A DNA stretch of 33,380 nt from Spirochaetales bacterium. GTDB taxonomy: Bacteria > Spirochaetota > Spirochaetia > SZUA-6 > RPPD01. A program made the position numbers and the translations under genes. Shown piece by piece: positions 7,500 to 15,754 of the stretch. How positions within the stretch are numbered: the first letter of the stretch is position 1; each line of letters starts with the position of its first letter. The notes under the pieces were generated by a model. It made no database searches. It was not told the DNA's origin and saw only the letters and a program-made list of their open reading frames with translations. The DNA lies in the NCBI GenBank assembly GCA_016934415.1, contig JAFGSW010000051.1, forward strand, positions 1-33,380. Direction: 5' to 3'.

Positions 7500-8702
7500 A
7501 TGAAAAGAAAATTATCGATGCCGTTTTGGTGCGTCGGCAATCCCGTCGGCGACCCGTTCGGGGGCTCGGTCATGGACAAGCTTTCGGCCGTCGAGGTATG
7601 CGAACTCCTCTGCGACGCCAAGAGCAAAGGCCTGATCGACTTCACCTCCGCCCACGACGACGATCTCGTCGCCTGGGACCCCGCCAATCCCATGGACGAC
7701 CAGGATCCGAACAGCCCGGCTTCCAAGACCCTGAAGCAGATCAAGGACATGATGGACAAGGCCGGCCTGAAGATGAAAATGATCACCTGCAGCCTGCACG
7801 GCAATGTCGTGTTCCGGAACGGCGGTCTCACCAACCCCGATCCAGAGATCCGCGCCCTGGCCGCCCAGAAGGTGATGCGCACCCTGCGCATCGGCAACTA
7901 CTTCGGCGCCGAGCACTGCACCTACTGGGTCGCGCGCGACGGCTTCGAGTGCCAGTTCGCCATCCCGTGGGACCGCTGCTACAAGTACCTCGAAGGCGGA
8001 CTCAACCTGGCCGCCCGCTACATCAAGGAAAACAAGCTCTCCATCAAGTCCGGCACTATCGAACCCAAGCCGAACGAGCCGCGCGGCGAAATGTTCCTCG
8101 CCACCACAGGCCACGCCCTCGGCCTCATCAGCCGTCTGGAAGACCCCTCCTTCTGGAACGTCAACCCGGAGATCCTCCAGCACGAAGGCATGACCAACCT
8201 GTCCGCCATCAACGCCATCGGCATGGCCATCAACGCGGGCAAACTCCCCTTTATCCACCTCGGCAACCAGAAGCCCGGCCAGTTCGACAATGACAACCCG
8301 ACCATGACCGGCATGGACGGCGTGAAGGAAATCATCGGCGTGCTCTGGATGATGGAAAAGCTCAACTGGAACGGCCACGTCGAGTTCGACAACCACGTGC
8401 TCCGCACCGACTGCGCTCCCGGCAAGGAAAACGCGATCAATATCCGCAAGGAATACATCAAGCACAACGTGGAAAGCTACCGTCTGGCCGAAGCCAAGGC
8501 CGAGCAGCTCGCCAAGAACGCGAACCTGAACAAGCTCTATTCCGCCATCGTGGACAAGCAGTCATCGCTTACCAAAGCCCTCGAGTCTTACGACACCAAG
8601 GCGCTTTTGGCCGCGAAGATCGACTACAAGAAAGTCAATGAGACCCCGGTCAACATCGCCGCTCTCGACTACGAATTCAACAAAGCCCTCTTGGGTATGT
8701 AA
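7500..8702 (+). CDS. Xylose isomerase-like TIM-barrel sugar isomerase (divergent)
   Basis: A 400-residue member of the short (actinobacterial-type) xylose isomerase family, enzymes interconverting aldose and ketose sugars at a two-metal site. Conserved elements include the catalytic HDDDL (His52), FRNGGLTNPDPEIR, and TIEPKPNEPRGE (metal ligand Glu188, Lys190). NPEILQHEGM (Glu224, His228), FDND (Asp263, Asp265) and EFDNH (Asp297) also remain. Two deviations stand out. The metal-ligand Asp of the HIDLNGQ segment in Streptomyces enzymes is His253 here (FIHLGNQ), and the Glu-to-His spacing in the NPE motif is one residue longer. Substrate may therefore differ from xylose. ATG 7500 follows AAAGGAAGGAAAGCC; an upstream in-frame extension overlaps the promoter. 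It is monocistronic, with a terminator after it and no xylulokinase or sugar transporter adjacent. Confidence 0.82.
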   Translation: MKRKLSMPFWCVGNPVGDPFGGSVMDKLSAVEVCELLCDAKSKGLIDFTSAHDDDLVAWDPANPMDDQDPNSPASKTLKQIKDMMDKAGLKMKMITCSLHGNVVFRNGGLTNPDPEIRALAAQKVMRTLRIGNYFGAEHCTYWVARDGFECQFAIPWDRCYKYLEGGLNLAARYIKENKLSIKSGTIEPKPNEPRGEMFLATTGHALGLISRLEDPSFWNVNPEILQHEGMTNLSAINAIGMAINAGKLPFIHLGNQKPGQFDNDNPTMTGMDGVKEIIGVLWMMEKLNWNGHVEFDNHVLRTDCAPGKENAINIRKEYIKHNVESYRLAEAKAEQLAKNANLNKLYSAIVDKQSSLTKALESYDTKALLAAKIDYKKVNETPVNIAALDYEFNKALLGM

Positions 8703-8741
8703 TTCCATCCGAATGTAAGTCACAAGCTTACGCATACAAGG

Positions 8742-8769
8742 CCGCCGGTCAAAAGCCGGCGGTTTTTTT
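8742..8769 (+). terminator. Rho-independent terminator after the isomerase gene
   Basis: CCGCCGG / CCGGCGG stem with a 7-nt loop and seven T. Confidence 0.9.
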
Positions 8770-9013
8770 GTCTACCAAGGAAAAGTCGATAAGGAAGCCA
8801 GGAAACCAGGAAGGGAAGGAAGTAAAAAAAGAATGGGAACGGAACGAGGTTTATTTTAAAAGGTAACTAAGGTGGAAAAATCCGAGATCAACCATGACGC
8901 CTGATACGGCCACCATCACACTCGAAAGAATCGGGAAACCGCCGCGGGTCGCTTTCCAAACAACTACCTCGATTGAATAATTATGATATTATCCTTCTGA
9001 AAGCGAGATACTG
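8770..9013. other. Intergenic stretch without recognisable gene
   Basis: The region is purine-rich and low-complexity in its first half (several GGAA-type runs). Near the end is an A+T-rich patch (about 8968-8995) that probably holds the promoter of the HAD gene, but no clear -35/-10 pair with good spacing can be picked. No open frame of interest. Confidence 0.4.
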
Positions 9014-9712
9014 ATGAAGCGCGATTCACTCCTCGTCCTCTGGGACGTCGACCTCACCCTCCTCGACACGCACTGGACCGACAAGCGCGCCATGGCCGAG
9101 GCCGGCCGGGAATTAATCGGCCGGGATTTCGACATCGACGGTGTCGACATGGCGGGCACGCTCGACCCGAACATCTGGCGCGACATCGCGGCGGCCAACG
9201 GCGTCGAGGACCCGGACGGCCTGGAGGGTCGCTACCGGGCCGCCTACCTCGCCCGGCTCAAGGCGCGCGAGACGGAACATCCGGTGATTCACGCTTTGCC
9301 CGGCGCCCGGGAGCTCGTGGCGCGGCTCGGGCGCTCCGACCGCGTGGTGCAGGGCGTCCTTTCAGGCAACTACCCGGAGATCGGACACTGCAAACTTACA
9401 TGCGCCGGTATCGACAAACGGCTGTTCGTCGTCTACGCCTGGGGAACGGACGGCCGGGAACGCCGCGAGCTTTTTCCGGCCGCCTTCGAGCGCGCCGCCG
9501 CCTTCCTCGGACGGCCGGTCGATCCGGGCCGCGTCGTCATAATCGGCGACACCCTGCGCGACGTAGAGTGCGCCCGTGAGTTCGGCTGCCGGATGCTGGC
9601 GGTCGCCACGGGCCGGTTCTCGGCCGCCGAGCTCGAGGCCGCGGGCGCGGACAAGGCGGTGACGGATCTCACGGAAACCGAAGGGCTGGCGAGCTGGATC
9701 GAAGGATCATGA
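9014..9712 (+). CDS. HAD-superfamily hydrolase (phosphoglycolate phosphatase-like)
   Basis: A 232-residue cytoplasmic haloacid-dehalogenase phosphatase with a helical cap of the C1 type. Motif I is LWDVDLTLLD (nucleophile Asp11, acid/base Asp13), motif II is VLSGN near 117, and motif IV is IIGDTLRDVECA near 175-186. The usual Lys/Arg of motif III lies in the segment before motif IV. The family removes phosphate from small metabolites; the substrate cannot be read from the sequence. GCGAG precedes the ATG by about 6 bp. The peptidase gene follows on the same strand after 95 bp, with a TATAAT in between, so co-transcription is uncertain. Confidence 0.85.
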   Translation: MKRDSLLVLWDVDLTLLDTHWTDKRAMAEAGRELIGRDFDIDGVDMAGTLDPNIWRDIAAANGVEDPDGLEGRYRAAYLARLKARETEHPVIHALPGARELVARLGRSDRVVQGVLSGNYPEIGHCKLTCAGIDKRLFVVYAWGTDGRERRELFPAAFERAAAFLGRPVDPGRVVIIGDTLRDVECAREFGCRMLAVATGRFSAAELEAAGADKAVTDLTETEGLASWIEGS

Positions 9713-9807
9713 CGCAGGCGCGCAGGCCGATGAGTGCCGCGAAAGCTTCATCGCCGCCGCTCCGCCTTTATTATATAATTCACCGAATCGGGAAGAGGAG
9801 GCGGAAA

Positions 9808-11859
9808 ATGTTCGACGGCAGAATCTACTACGCGAAAGAAAACAAAGCGATCGACCGGGAATACGGGGAATCGCTCACGGCGCTCACAGGCCTCTTGCGG
9901 GAGGATTTTCCCGGCCTGTCTTCTCCCTTCCGCGAATTTATCCGAACCGATTGCGAGTGGCTCCTTCGCCTCTGCGACCATGAAAAAAAGGCAAGCCCCG
10001 AGTATTTTCTCTCCCGCCCGCTCGAGGAATTGCGGCGCGAGAACCGGTCGTTCTTCGGCGAGATCGAGTCCGGGGCCTACGAGCGCAGCTACGCCAACCC
10101 CTCGTGGTGCGTTTCCGTATTCGGCGAGGAACTCGGACAACTTATGTCATTTTTTCACGTGGCGAACCGTCAGCATGTCCGCTACGCCTCCCGCCATGAG
10201 CGGTTCGAAATGCTGGAGACGCACCGGACGTTCCTCGCCGCGTACGAACATCTCCGCGGCGGCCGGCCCGATCCCGGCGTGCTGGGGGAAATTCTCACCG
10301 CCCGCCATCGCCGGGACCGGACGCCCGAATTCGTCCGCGAACTCAAGGAAGGCCTGAGTCTCGAGTACGATCTGGCGGGCGGAATATGGGACGAGGCCGG
10401 CGACGATCCGCGCGCGCTCTTCATCCACGGGATGCGCGTTTCGGACGTCGAGATTGAAACCGCCCGGTTCATCGGCTCCCTGCCGCCGCGGGACGTCGAC
10501 GCCGTCGCCCGCTCGGCGGCGGCCGGCTACGCGCGCGGGTTCGAGGTCGAAAACAAGGACCGCACGGCCCGGACCGTCTGCGGCATTTGGGGCAGCCTGG
10601 GTCAGGAGCGCATCTATCGCAGTCTCATTGCCCGCCTCAAGGAGGAAGGTTTCGACGCGGCTCTGAAATACCTGTCCGCGCAGCCCGTCAACCGGCAATA
10701 CTACTTCGACCACCAGTTCGACGTCGCCCTGTACCTTTCGGAAGAGCTTGCTGGCCGCCGGGAAACCGAGTATCAGGCCGCGCTCGACGCGTGCGCCGGG
10801 CTTTGCGGGGCGTATTCAGGCGACGTCTATTTCGAGGCGTTCGGAGAAAAACCGTTCACGCCGGTCCTGAAGCGGGAGAACGTGAAGCTTTCCCCCGATC
10901 AGCAGCGCCTGCTGGCCGAACACCGCCGCCGGATGGCCGAACGCCGCGCCTGCGCCCTGCCCCGCGCGCGGACGAGCTTTACCGCCGTCGCTTTTCCGTG
11001 CGCCGAAATCGGGGATCGGTTCGAGGAAATTTTCAGGGAAATGATAGCCGTCAACACACTCGACGCGGTGAAATACGAGGCCGTTCAAAAGACGATCATC
11101 GACGCGCTTGATGCCGCCTCAAGCGTCCGCATAATCGGGAAAGGCGCGAATAAAACGAACCTCACCGTCCGCCTCCATCGACTTGATCACCCGGAACGGG
11201 AAACGAATTTCGTAAACTGCGGCGCGGACATCAATATTCCGCTGGGAGAGGTCTTCACCTCACCGCAGCTTACGGGGACGAACGGGACCCTCCACGTCGG
11301 GGAAGCGTTTCTGTTCGACCGGTTCTTCCGGGATCTCAGGCTCGACTTCACCGACGGAATGGTGACCGGCTACGGCTGCGCCAATTATCCGACCGGGGAG
11401 GAGAACCGGCACTACATCGAGGAAAACCTCCTCTTTCCGCATAAAACCCTGCCGCTGGGCGAGTTCGCGATCGGCACCAACACCCTCGCCTTCGCCATGA
11501 GCCGGCGCTTCGGCATCCTCGACCGTATGCCGGTTCTCATCATAGAAAAGATGGGACCGCACTTCGCAGTGGGCGACACCTGTTTCTCCCATGAGGAGGA
11601 TCACCCGAGTTTTAACGTGATCGACGGCAAGAGGATCGTCGCCAAGGAAAACGAGAAAACAAGCCTGCGGAAAACCGATCCGGCCTCCGCTTACACCGAC
11701 ACCCACGTCGACATCACCCTTCCCTACGGAGAGGTCGGCCGAATCGCGGCCGTCCGCGCGGACGGCCGCGAGATCGACATCATCCGCGACGGCCGCTTCG
11801 TCCTGCCGGGCACGGAGGCACTGAACGAGCCGCTCGAGGAACTGGACGGCCCGCCCTAA
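9808..11859 (+). CDS. M29-like metallo-aminopeptidase with long N-terminal extension
   Basis: A 683-residue protein. The last 270 residues or so resemble thermophilic metallo-aminopeptidases (M29, AmpS/PepS type), which use two metals held by Glu/His/Asp. Supporting motifs are INIPLGEVFTSPQLTGTNGT (near 475-495), LRLDFTDGMVTG, GEFAIGTN, IIEKMGPHFAVGDTCFS (near 578-594) and THVDITLPYGEVG (near 632). The N-terminal 400 residues are mostly helical and not recognised; classic M29 enzymes are only about 410 residues long, so this is a long-form relative. The ATG at 9808 is preceded by GAGGAGG with good spacing and is preferred over an upstream in-frame start that would overlap the HAD stop. Confidence is high for a metallopeptidase-like C-terminus, low for substrate. 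Confidence 0.75.
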   Translation: MFDGRIYYAKENKAIDREYGESLTALTGLLREDFPGLSSPFREFIRTDCEWLLRLCDHEKKASPEYFLSRPLEELRRENRSFFGEIESGAYERSYANPSWCVSVFGEELGQLMSFFHVANRQHVRYASRHERFEMLETHRTFLAAYEHLRGGRPDPGVLGEILTARHRRDRTPEFVRELKEGLSLEYDLAGGIWDEAGDDPRALFIHGMRVSDVEIETARFIGSLPPRDVDAVARSAAAGYARGFEVENKDRTARTVCGIWGSLGQERIYRSLIARLKEEGFDAALKYLSAQPVNRQYYFDHQFDVALYLSEELAGRRETEYQAALDACAGLCGAYSGDVYFEAFGEKPFTPVLKRENVKLSPDQQRLLAEHRRRMAERRACALPRARTSFTAVAFPCAEIGDRFEEIFREMIAVNTLDAVKYEAVQKTIIDALDAASSVRIIGKGANKTNLTVRLHRLDHPERETNFVNCGADINIPLGEVFTSPQLTGTNGTLHVGEAFLFDRFFRDLRLDFTDGMVTGYGCANYPTGEENRHYIEENLLFPHKTLPLGEFAIGTNTLAFAMSRRFGILDRMPVLIIEKMGPHFAVGDTCFSHEEDHPSFNVIDGKRIVAKENEKTSLRKTDPASAYTDTHVDITLPYGEVGRIAAVRADGREIDIIRDGRFVLPGTEALNEPLEELDGPP

Positions 11860-11888
11860 GCAAGCGAAGACCCACGGCGGGCGGCCGG

Positions 11889-11905
11889 GTGCTCCCAAGA
11901 TTGTT
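11889..11905 (+). repeat. Dispersed 17-bp motif, copy 1
   Basis: GTGCTCCCAAGATTGTT. Near-identical copies lie at 15817-15833 (minus), 21286-21302 and 21323-21339, with a weaker copy at 21358-21374. All are intergenic. Confidence 0.6.
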
Positions 11906-11960
11906 GCGGATCTGATCGGGTTTTTTTTGAATATTTATATAAAAGCTTCAGATCTCGTGT

Positions 11961-12004
11961 CTAGCCGGTTGTTGAAAAACTCAAATTTTTATACAACCGG
12001 CTAG
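11961..12004. repeat. Intergenic palindrome, bidirectional terminator-like hairpin
   Basis: A perfect 12-bp inverted repeat CTAGCCGGTTGT / ACAACCGGCTAG encloses GAAAAACTC and ATTTTTAT. It sits between two convergent genes and reaches the stop codon of the minus-strand one. It shares the GGTTGTTGAAAA core with the palindrome at 17807-17844. Confidence 0.7.
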
Positions 12005-12678
12005 GCCCGGCGCTGCGCGAGCGCGATGGTCGTTTCAGGCGTGCCGGGACCTTCCGTTCCCTCAAACTTGAGGTAGTGCCCGTCTTCGACGCTCAGCCAG
12101 AAGTCGGCGCTCCAGAAGACGGACAAAGGCCCGGCGAGCGTGACGCGGGTCTTGACTGCGGTTTGTTCCCGGCCGAGGCTCATGACCGTCTCGACCGATT
12201 TCTTGCTGGCTCTCATGAGCCCGCAGTTGAGCAGGGAGGGACTCACCGCCCAGAATTCGATGGTCGTCGTCCTGGAAACCGCAAACTCTTCAAGACCGAA
12301 CGGGAAAAACTGAAGCCATGGCTTGCCGTCGATGGTGAAGGTTTTTTTGATCGGGCGGCCGTCCTGGGTGCCGGACAATTCGATCCGGTTTCCATCGCGG
12401 ACCGCCTTGAGAGCGAGTTTCGTCTTCGGATCGGCATACGCCCATTCGAGGGTGGCCAGGCAGGCGTCCGTCTTCATGCTCACCTCAAGGAAGAATCGGC
12501 CGTCCCGGACGGTCCCGGCCGTGAGCGCGTATCCCGACGCGGTTTTTTCGATGCGGACGGAAAACGAGGAAACCTCATTCCCGGATTTCTTGGTATACAA
12601 TAAATCCTCGGCCGCGGCCCGGCCCAATGTCAGGACCAGGAAACACACCGCGAGCGCCGCCCATCGCTTCAGTTTCAT
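12001..12678 (-). CDS. Secreted protein of unknown function
   Basis: A 225-residue exported protein. It begins with a clear Sec signal peptide (MKLKRWAALAVCFLVLTLG then RAAA-E, cleavage near residue 23). The mature part is predicted all-beta, with alternating polar/hydrophobic strands and few charged clusters. Its pattern faintly recalls DUF3108-type periplasmic proteins, but I would not assign it. Start at the ATG 12676-12678 is chosen because it gives the signal peptide; a TATAAT lies only a few bases upstream and there is no Shine-Dalgarno, so the mRNA may be nearly leaderless. A membrane-protein gene lies 54 bp upstream on the same strand. Confidence 0.72.
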   Translation of the reverse strand: MKLKRWAALAVCFLVLTLGRAAAEDLLYTKKSGNEVSSFSVRIEKTASGYALTAGTVRDGRFFLEVSMKTDACLATLEWAYADPKTKLALKAVRDGNRIELSGTQDGRPIKKTFTIDGKPWLQFFPFGLEEFAVSRTTTIEFWAVSPSLLNCGLMRASKKSVETVMSLGREQTAVKTRVTLAGPLSVFWSADFWLSVEDGHYLKFEGTEGPGTPETTIALAQRRA

Positions 12679-12732
12679 AATGAAATTATACACCCAAACG
12701 CCGCTCAATTGGGATTATGAAGAACCGGCGGT

Positions 12733-13341
12733 TCACGTACCTGTCATCTCGATCGGGCGGCGGAAATATGCCCTGACCTTTTTCGTACTCATCAGGATGA
12801 AAACGACGATCGGCCAGAGAATCTCCAGGTTGGCAAGAAAGACTATCCAAAAGAAGGAAGAAAAATCAGTCAGCGTGACGGCAGATTTTTCAATGTCCTC
12901 AGGTGGCATGCCCTGAGCTTGATAAAATTCCCGTAAGACGATCCGCTCCTCGCCGGCGAAGTAAACGGCCAACCCGATGGCGAACGCCAGCGCGGCCATG
13001 CTTACGAGAACATATATCTTTAAAATCAATCCTCCGGTTCGTTTTGAGAGAAGTATGAGAATGCCCCCCGTCAGCCCTGTCAAGGCTATCGCCATTTTTG
13101 CCAGGTCCAGCGCCCAAAGCCAGCGTCCGTATTGCCGGGTCACCTGGTAGAGGTCGTTTTTCAGGACATCGATCGACAGCCCCTTCAATGGCGGCTCTTC
13201 GATGAAACGTCGGAGTTGATTGGAATTCGAAACGATACCGTAAAGGAACAGCGCACCGGTTGCCAGGCAGAAGGCGATACTGAGGATGCCGATGACGGTC
13301 ACCAGAATGGGCTTTTCCCGACCTTGGTTGAGAGTCTCCAT
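12733..13341 (-). CDS. Four-helix membrane protein, unknown function
   Basis: A 202-residue integral membrane protein with four hydrophobic segments at about 12-36, 77-98, 105-128 and 163-186. A soluble extracytoplasmic loop lies between the first two. The sequence is not recognised; the topology resembles the many small four-helix DUF proteins of bacterial membranes. The start ATG 13339-13341 has no strong Shine-Dalgarno, but an A+T-rich stretch with TATGATAT lies just upstream. It is on the same strand as the secreted protein downstream and may share a transcript with it. Confidence 0.7.
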   Translation of the reverse strand: METLNQGREKPILVTVIGILSIAFCLATGALFLYGIVSNSNQLRRFIEEPPLKGLSIDVLKNDLYQVTRQYGRWLWALDLAKMAIALTGLTGGILILLSKRTGGLILKIYVLVSMAALAFAIGLAVYFAGEERIVLREFYQAQGMPPEDIEKSAVTLTDFSSFFWIVFLANLEILWPIVVFILMSTKKVRAYFRRPIEMTGT

Positions 13342-13393
13342 ACGAATATCATAACATTATTTCCGAAGCTGCACAGCGGGGGATACACCCGTC

Positions 13394-13993
13394 TCAGTCT
13401 CCGAAAAGATGAACGTACTCGTGCAAAAGCTCCTCGGCCTTGCCCCGGCACTGGCCGCAGACCGTGCTGATCTTGGTCCGGTACTGGAGCTCCTCGAAGG
13501 TGTGGGCGCCGTCGCGGACCGCGCGCTCAATGTCTTTGTCGGTCACGTTCATGCACTGGCAGACGACGACCGCCTTCTCGCGGAGGATCTTGTCCTCCTG
13601 CCCGCTCTTTGTGTAATAATCCTCGATGGCGGCCCGCAGGGCGCGGTCGCCGAGAACCGAGCAGTGGATCTTGTGCTCGGGGAGCGCCCCCAGTTCCTTG
13701 ACGATGTCGGGGGGCTTGATACTGTAGGCCTTTTCGAGGCTCATGCCCTTCACCATCTCCGAGAGCATGGAGGTGGAGGCGATGGCCGAGGCGCAGCCGT
13801 AGGTCTTCCACTTGCAGTCGGTGATCGTATCGTCCTTGACCTTGATCGCCATGAGCATCTGGTCGCCGCACTTGATGTTCCCGACCACGCCGCGGCCGTC
13901 GGGCGCGAAGGCGCCCTCGTCCTCCATAACGTTGCGGGGATTGATGAAATGATCCTTCACTTTTTCCGTGTAGACCCAGTCGAAATCGCTCAT
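13394..13993 (-). CDS. nifU: NifU-type Fe-S cluster scaffold (IscU domain plus BFD-like 2Fe-2S domain)
   Basis: A 199-residue scaffold on which NifS-derived sulfur and iron form clusters. The N-terminal IscU-like domain carries Cys42 (KCGDQM), Cys67 (YGCASA) and Cys111 (IHCSVLG), with Asp44 near the first. The second half is a bacterioferritin-associated-ferredoxin-like domain with Cys145/147 (CQC) and Cys179/182 (CGQC), expected to hold a permanent [2Fe-2S] cluster. Classical NifU has a third, Nfu-like domain that is absent here. The start overlaps the nifS stop by ATGA, so the two are translationally coupled. With no nitrogenase genes nearby this is probably the general housekeeping system. 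Confidence 0.93.
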   Translation of the reverse strand: MSDFDWVYTEKVKDHFINPRNVMEDEGAFAPDGRGVVGNIKCGDQMLMAIKVKDDTITDCKWKTYGCASAIASTSMLSEMVKGMSLEKAYSIKPPDIVKELGALPEHKIHCSVLGDRALRAAIEDYYTKSGQEDKILREKAVVVCQCMNVTDKDIERAVRDGAHTFEELQYRTKISTVCGQCRGKAEELLHEYVHLFGD

Positions 13994-15180
13994 GTGCAGC
14001 TCCTTGAATAGACGGTCGACATCTTGCGCACCCGCTCGATTACGCCGGGCACCACCGCCAGGACGTAATCGATCTCCTCATCGGTCGTCTCGCGGCCCAG
14101 GGAGAAGCGAATCGAGCCGTGCGCGAGCTCGGGCCCCACGCCGGTGGCGAGGAGCACGTGCGACGGCTCGAGCGAGCCGGAGGAGCAGGCCGAGCCGGTG
14201 GACACGGCGATGCCCTCGAGGTCGAGGTAGAGGAGGATGGCCTCGCCCTCGGCCCCGGTGAAACTGACGTTCAGGGTGTTGGGCAGGCAGTCGGCGGGGT
14301 GGCCGTTGAGCTTCACGTCCGGCACGAGCCGCGTAATGCCCTCTTTCAGCTTGTCGCGCAGGACGCGGACGCGCGCCATCGTCTCCCCCATCTCTTCCCG
14401 CACCAGCTCGAGCGCCTTGCCCAGGCCGATGATACCGAGCGTGTTGGTGGTGCCGGCCCGCCGGCCCTGCTCCTGGTGCCCGCCGTGGATGAAGGTGCAG
14501 AAGGGCTTGGTCAGCCGTCCGTAGAGCACGCCGACGCCCTTGGGCCCGTAGAATTTGTGCCCCGAGAAGCTCAAGTAGTCGACGTCGAGGTTCTTGACGC
14601 TCACCGGGATGCGGCCGATCGCCTGCACCGCGTCGGTGTGGACGAGCGCGCCGCGCTCATGGGCGAGGGCGGCGATCGACTTCACGTCCTCGATCGTGCC
14701 GATCTCGTTGTTGGCGAGCATGACGGACACGAGCCCGGTGCGTTCGGAGAGGACGGCGCGGAACGCGTCCATGTCGACTGTGCCGTAGCGGTCCACGGGG
14801 AGGACGTGCACCGTCCGCCCGATCGACTGCAGGTACTGCACGGTGTTGATGACGCTCGGGTGCTCGATCGCGGTGGTGATGATCTCCTGCCCTTCCCGCC
14901 ACATGCAGTCGACCGTGCACCCCGGGCAGGAGAGCATCTTCAGGACGGTGTTGTTCGATTCGGAGCCGCCGCCGGTGAAGATGATCTCCTCGGGGGAGGC
15001 GTCCAGGAAGGAGGCGACGAGTTGGCGCACGCGCTCGATCTGGTTCCGCGCCCGGCGGGCCGGCTCGTGCAGGCTCGAGGGATTGGCGTACAGCTCGAAT
15101 CCAGCGATCATCTCCTCCTTCACCCGCGGGTGCAGGGGCGTGGTGGCGTTGTAATCGAGGTAGACCGATTTCTTCTTCAT
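13990..15180 (-). CDS. nifS: Cysteine desulfurase NifS/IscS
   Basis: A PLP enzyme that takes sulfur from cysteine and hands it to the NifU scaffold. The 396-residue protein shows YLDYNATTPLHP at the N-terminus, GGGSESNN (about 70-77), IEHPSV (His107), HTDAVQ (Asp183) and SFSGHKF with the PLP Lys209. The catalytic Cys is Cys332 in TGSACSSGSLEPSH. An unusual insertion of about six residues after GGGSESNN brings three Cys in CPGCTVDC (85, 88, 92). The start ATG 15178-15180 follows AAAGGAGAG. It overlaps the upstream rrf2 stop and the downstream nifU start, giving a tightly coupled rrf2-nifS-nifU operon. Confidence 0.95.
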   Translation of the reverse strand: MKKKSVYLDYNATTPLHPRVKEEMIAGFELYANPSSLHEPARRARNQIERVRQLVASFLDASPEEIIFTGGGSESNNTVLKMLSCPGCTVDCMWREGQEIITTAIEHPSVINTVQYLQSIGRTVHVLPVDRYGTVDMDAFRAVLSERTGLVSVMLANNEIGTIEDVKSIAALAHERGALVHTDAVQAIGRIPVSVKNLDVDYLSFSGHKFYGPKGVGVLYGRLTKPFCTFIHGGHQEQGRRAGTTNTLGIIGLGKALELVREEMGETMARVRVLRDKLKEGITRLVPDVKLNGHPADCLPNTLNVSFTGAEGEAILLYLDLEGIAVSTGSACSSGSLEPSHVLLATGVGPELAHGSIRFSLGRETTDEEIDYVLAVVPGVIERVRKMSTVYSRSCT

Positions 15181-15665
15181 ATCGATGCACTCTCCTTTTT
15201 TCCCGTTTCTTCGCCGGCGACGCCGAACATCTCCATATGAGCCAGCACTACCGGTTTCTTGTATTTCGACTTGATGTCGGCGAGTGTCCGCCGCTTCAAG
15301 AATTTCTCGAGCGATCCCCGTAGCTCGCCCCACAAGTCGCGCACCGGGCAGAGTGCCAGGTGGCGGCAGGCCGATTCCTCGTCGAAACACTCCACGGTGA
15401 AAACCGGCCCCTCCAGGGCGCGGAAAATGTCGTAAAGGCTTAAACTTCGCGGGTCCCGCTCGAGTACGTACCCGCCCTCGGGTCCGCGTGTGCCGCGGAC
15501 AATGCGCGCCTTGACGAGCGACTGGAAGATGTTTTCCAGGTACTTGAAGGAAAGATGGAGGTCGCGGGCGATGGAACCGAGGCGGACCGGGGTTTTCCCG
15601 TCGCCGTCCGCCAGGGCGAGCAGGGCGAGAAAACCATACTGCACCCTTGTCGAGACGTTGAACAT
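15177..15665 (-). CDS. Rrf2/IscR-family Fe-S-sensing regulator
   Basis: A 162-residue winged-helix repressor of the Rrf2 family. The N-terminus FNVSTRVQYGFLALLALA and the wing segment RGPEGGYVLERDP are typical. Three Cys in ECFDEESACRHLALC (Cys93, 100, 106) match the IscR cluster-binding triad in position, though the first spacing is one residue longer. In such proteins a [2Fe-2S] cluster reports cellular Fe-S status and controls the downstream desulfurase and scaffold genes. It overlaps nifS by ATGA. The ATG at 15665 is preceded by AAGGGC; a stronger GGAGGA lies about 20 bp upstream. Autoregulation is likely (see the operator entry). Confidence 0.9.
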   Translation of the reverse strand: MFNVSTRVQYGFLALLALADGDGKTPVRLGSIARDLHLSFKYLENIFQSLVKARIVRGTRGPEGGYVLERDPRSLSLYDIFRALEGPVFTVECFDEESACRHLALCPVRDLWGELRGSLEKFLKRRTLADIKSKYKKPVVLAHMEMFGVAGEETGKKESASI

Positions 15666-15693
15666 GCCCTTGCCGCTCAGATAGTCCTCCTCT

Positions 15694-15744
15694 ATTTCCT
15701 AGTAAGTTGGTATGAAATATATAGACTTTGGGGCGAAATGGCAA
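15694..15744 (-). promoter_or_regulatory. Promoter and candidate operator of rrf2-nifS-nifU
   Basis: On the minus strand, TTGCCA (15739-15744) and TATATT (15716-15721) are exactly 17 bp apart. Overlapping the -10 box and the start of transcription is ATTTC-N15-GAAAT (15694-15718), containing ACTTACTAGG. It is positioned like a repressor operator. That the Rrf2 protein binds it is inference. Confidence 0.5.
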
Positions 15745-15754
15745 GGGGAAAAGA

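Noticed and set aside
14119..15240. Long open frame opposite nifS
   Set aside because: It is antisense to a clear PLP enzyme. Long shadow frames are expected in G+C-rich codon usage, and the translation is Arg/Gly/His-rich without a fold.
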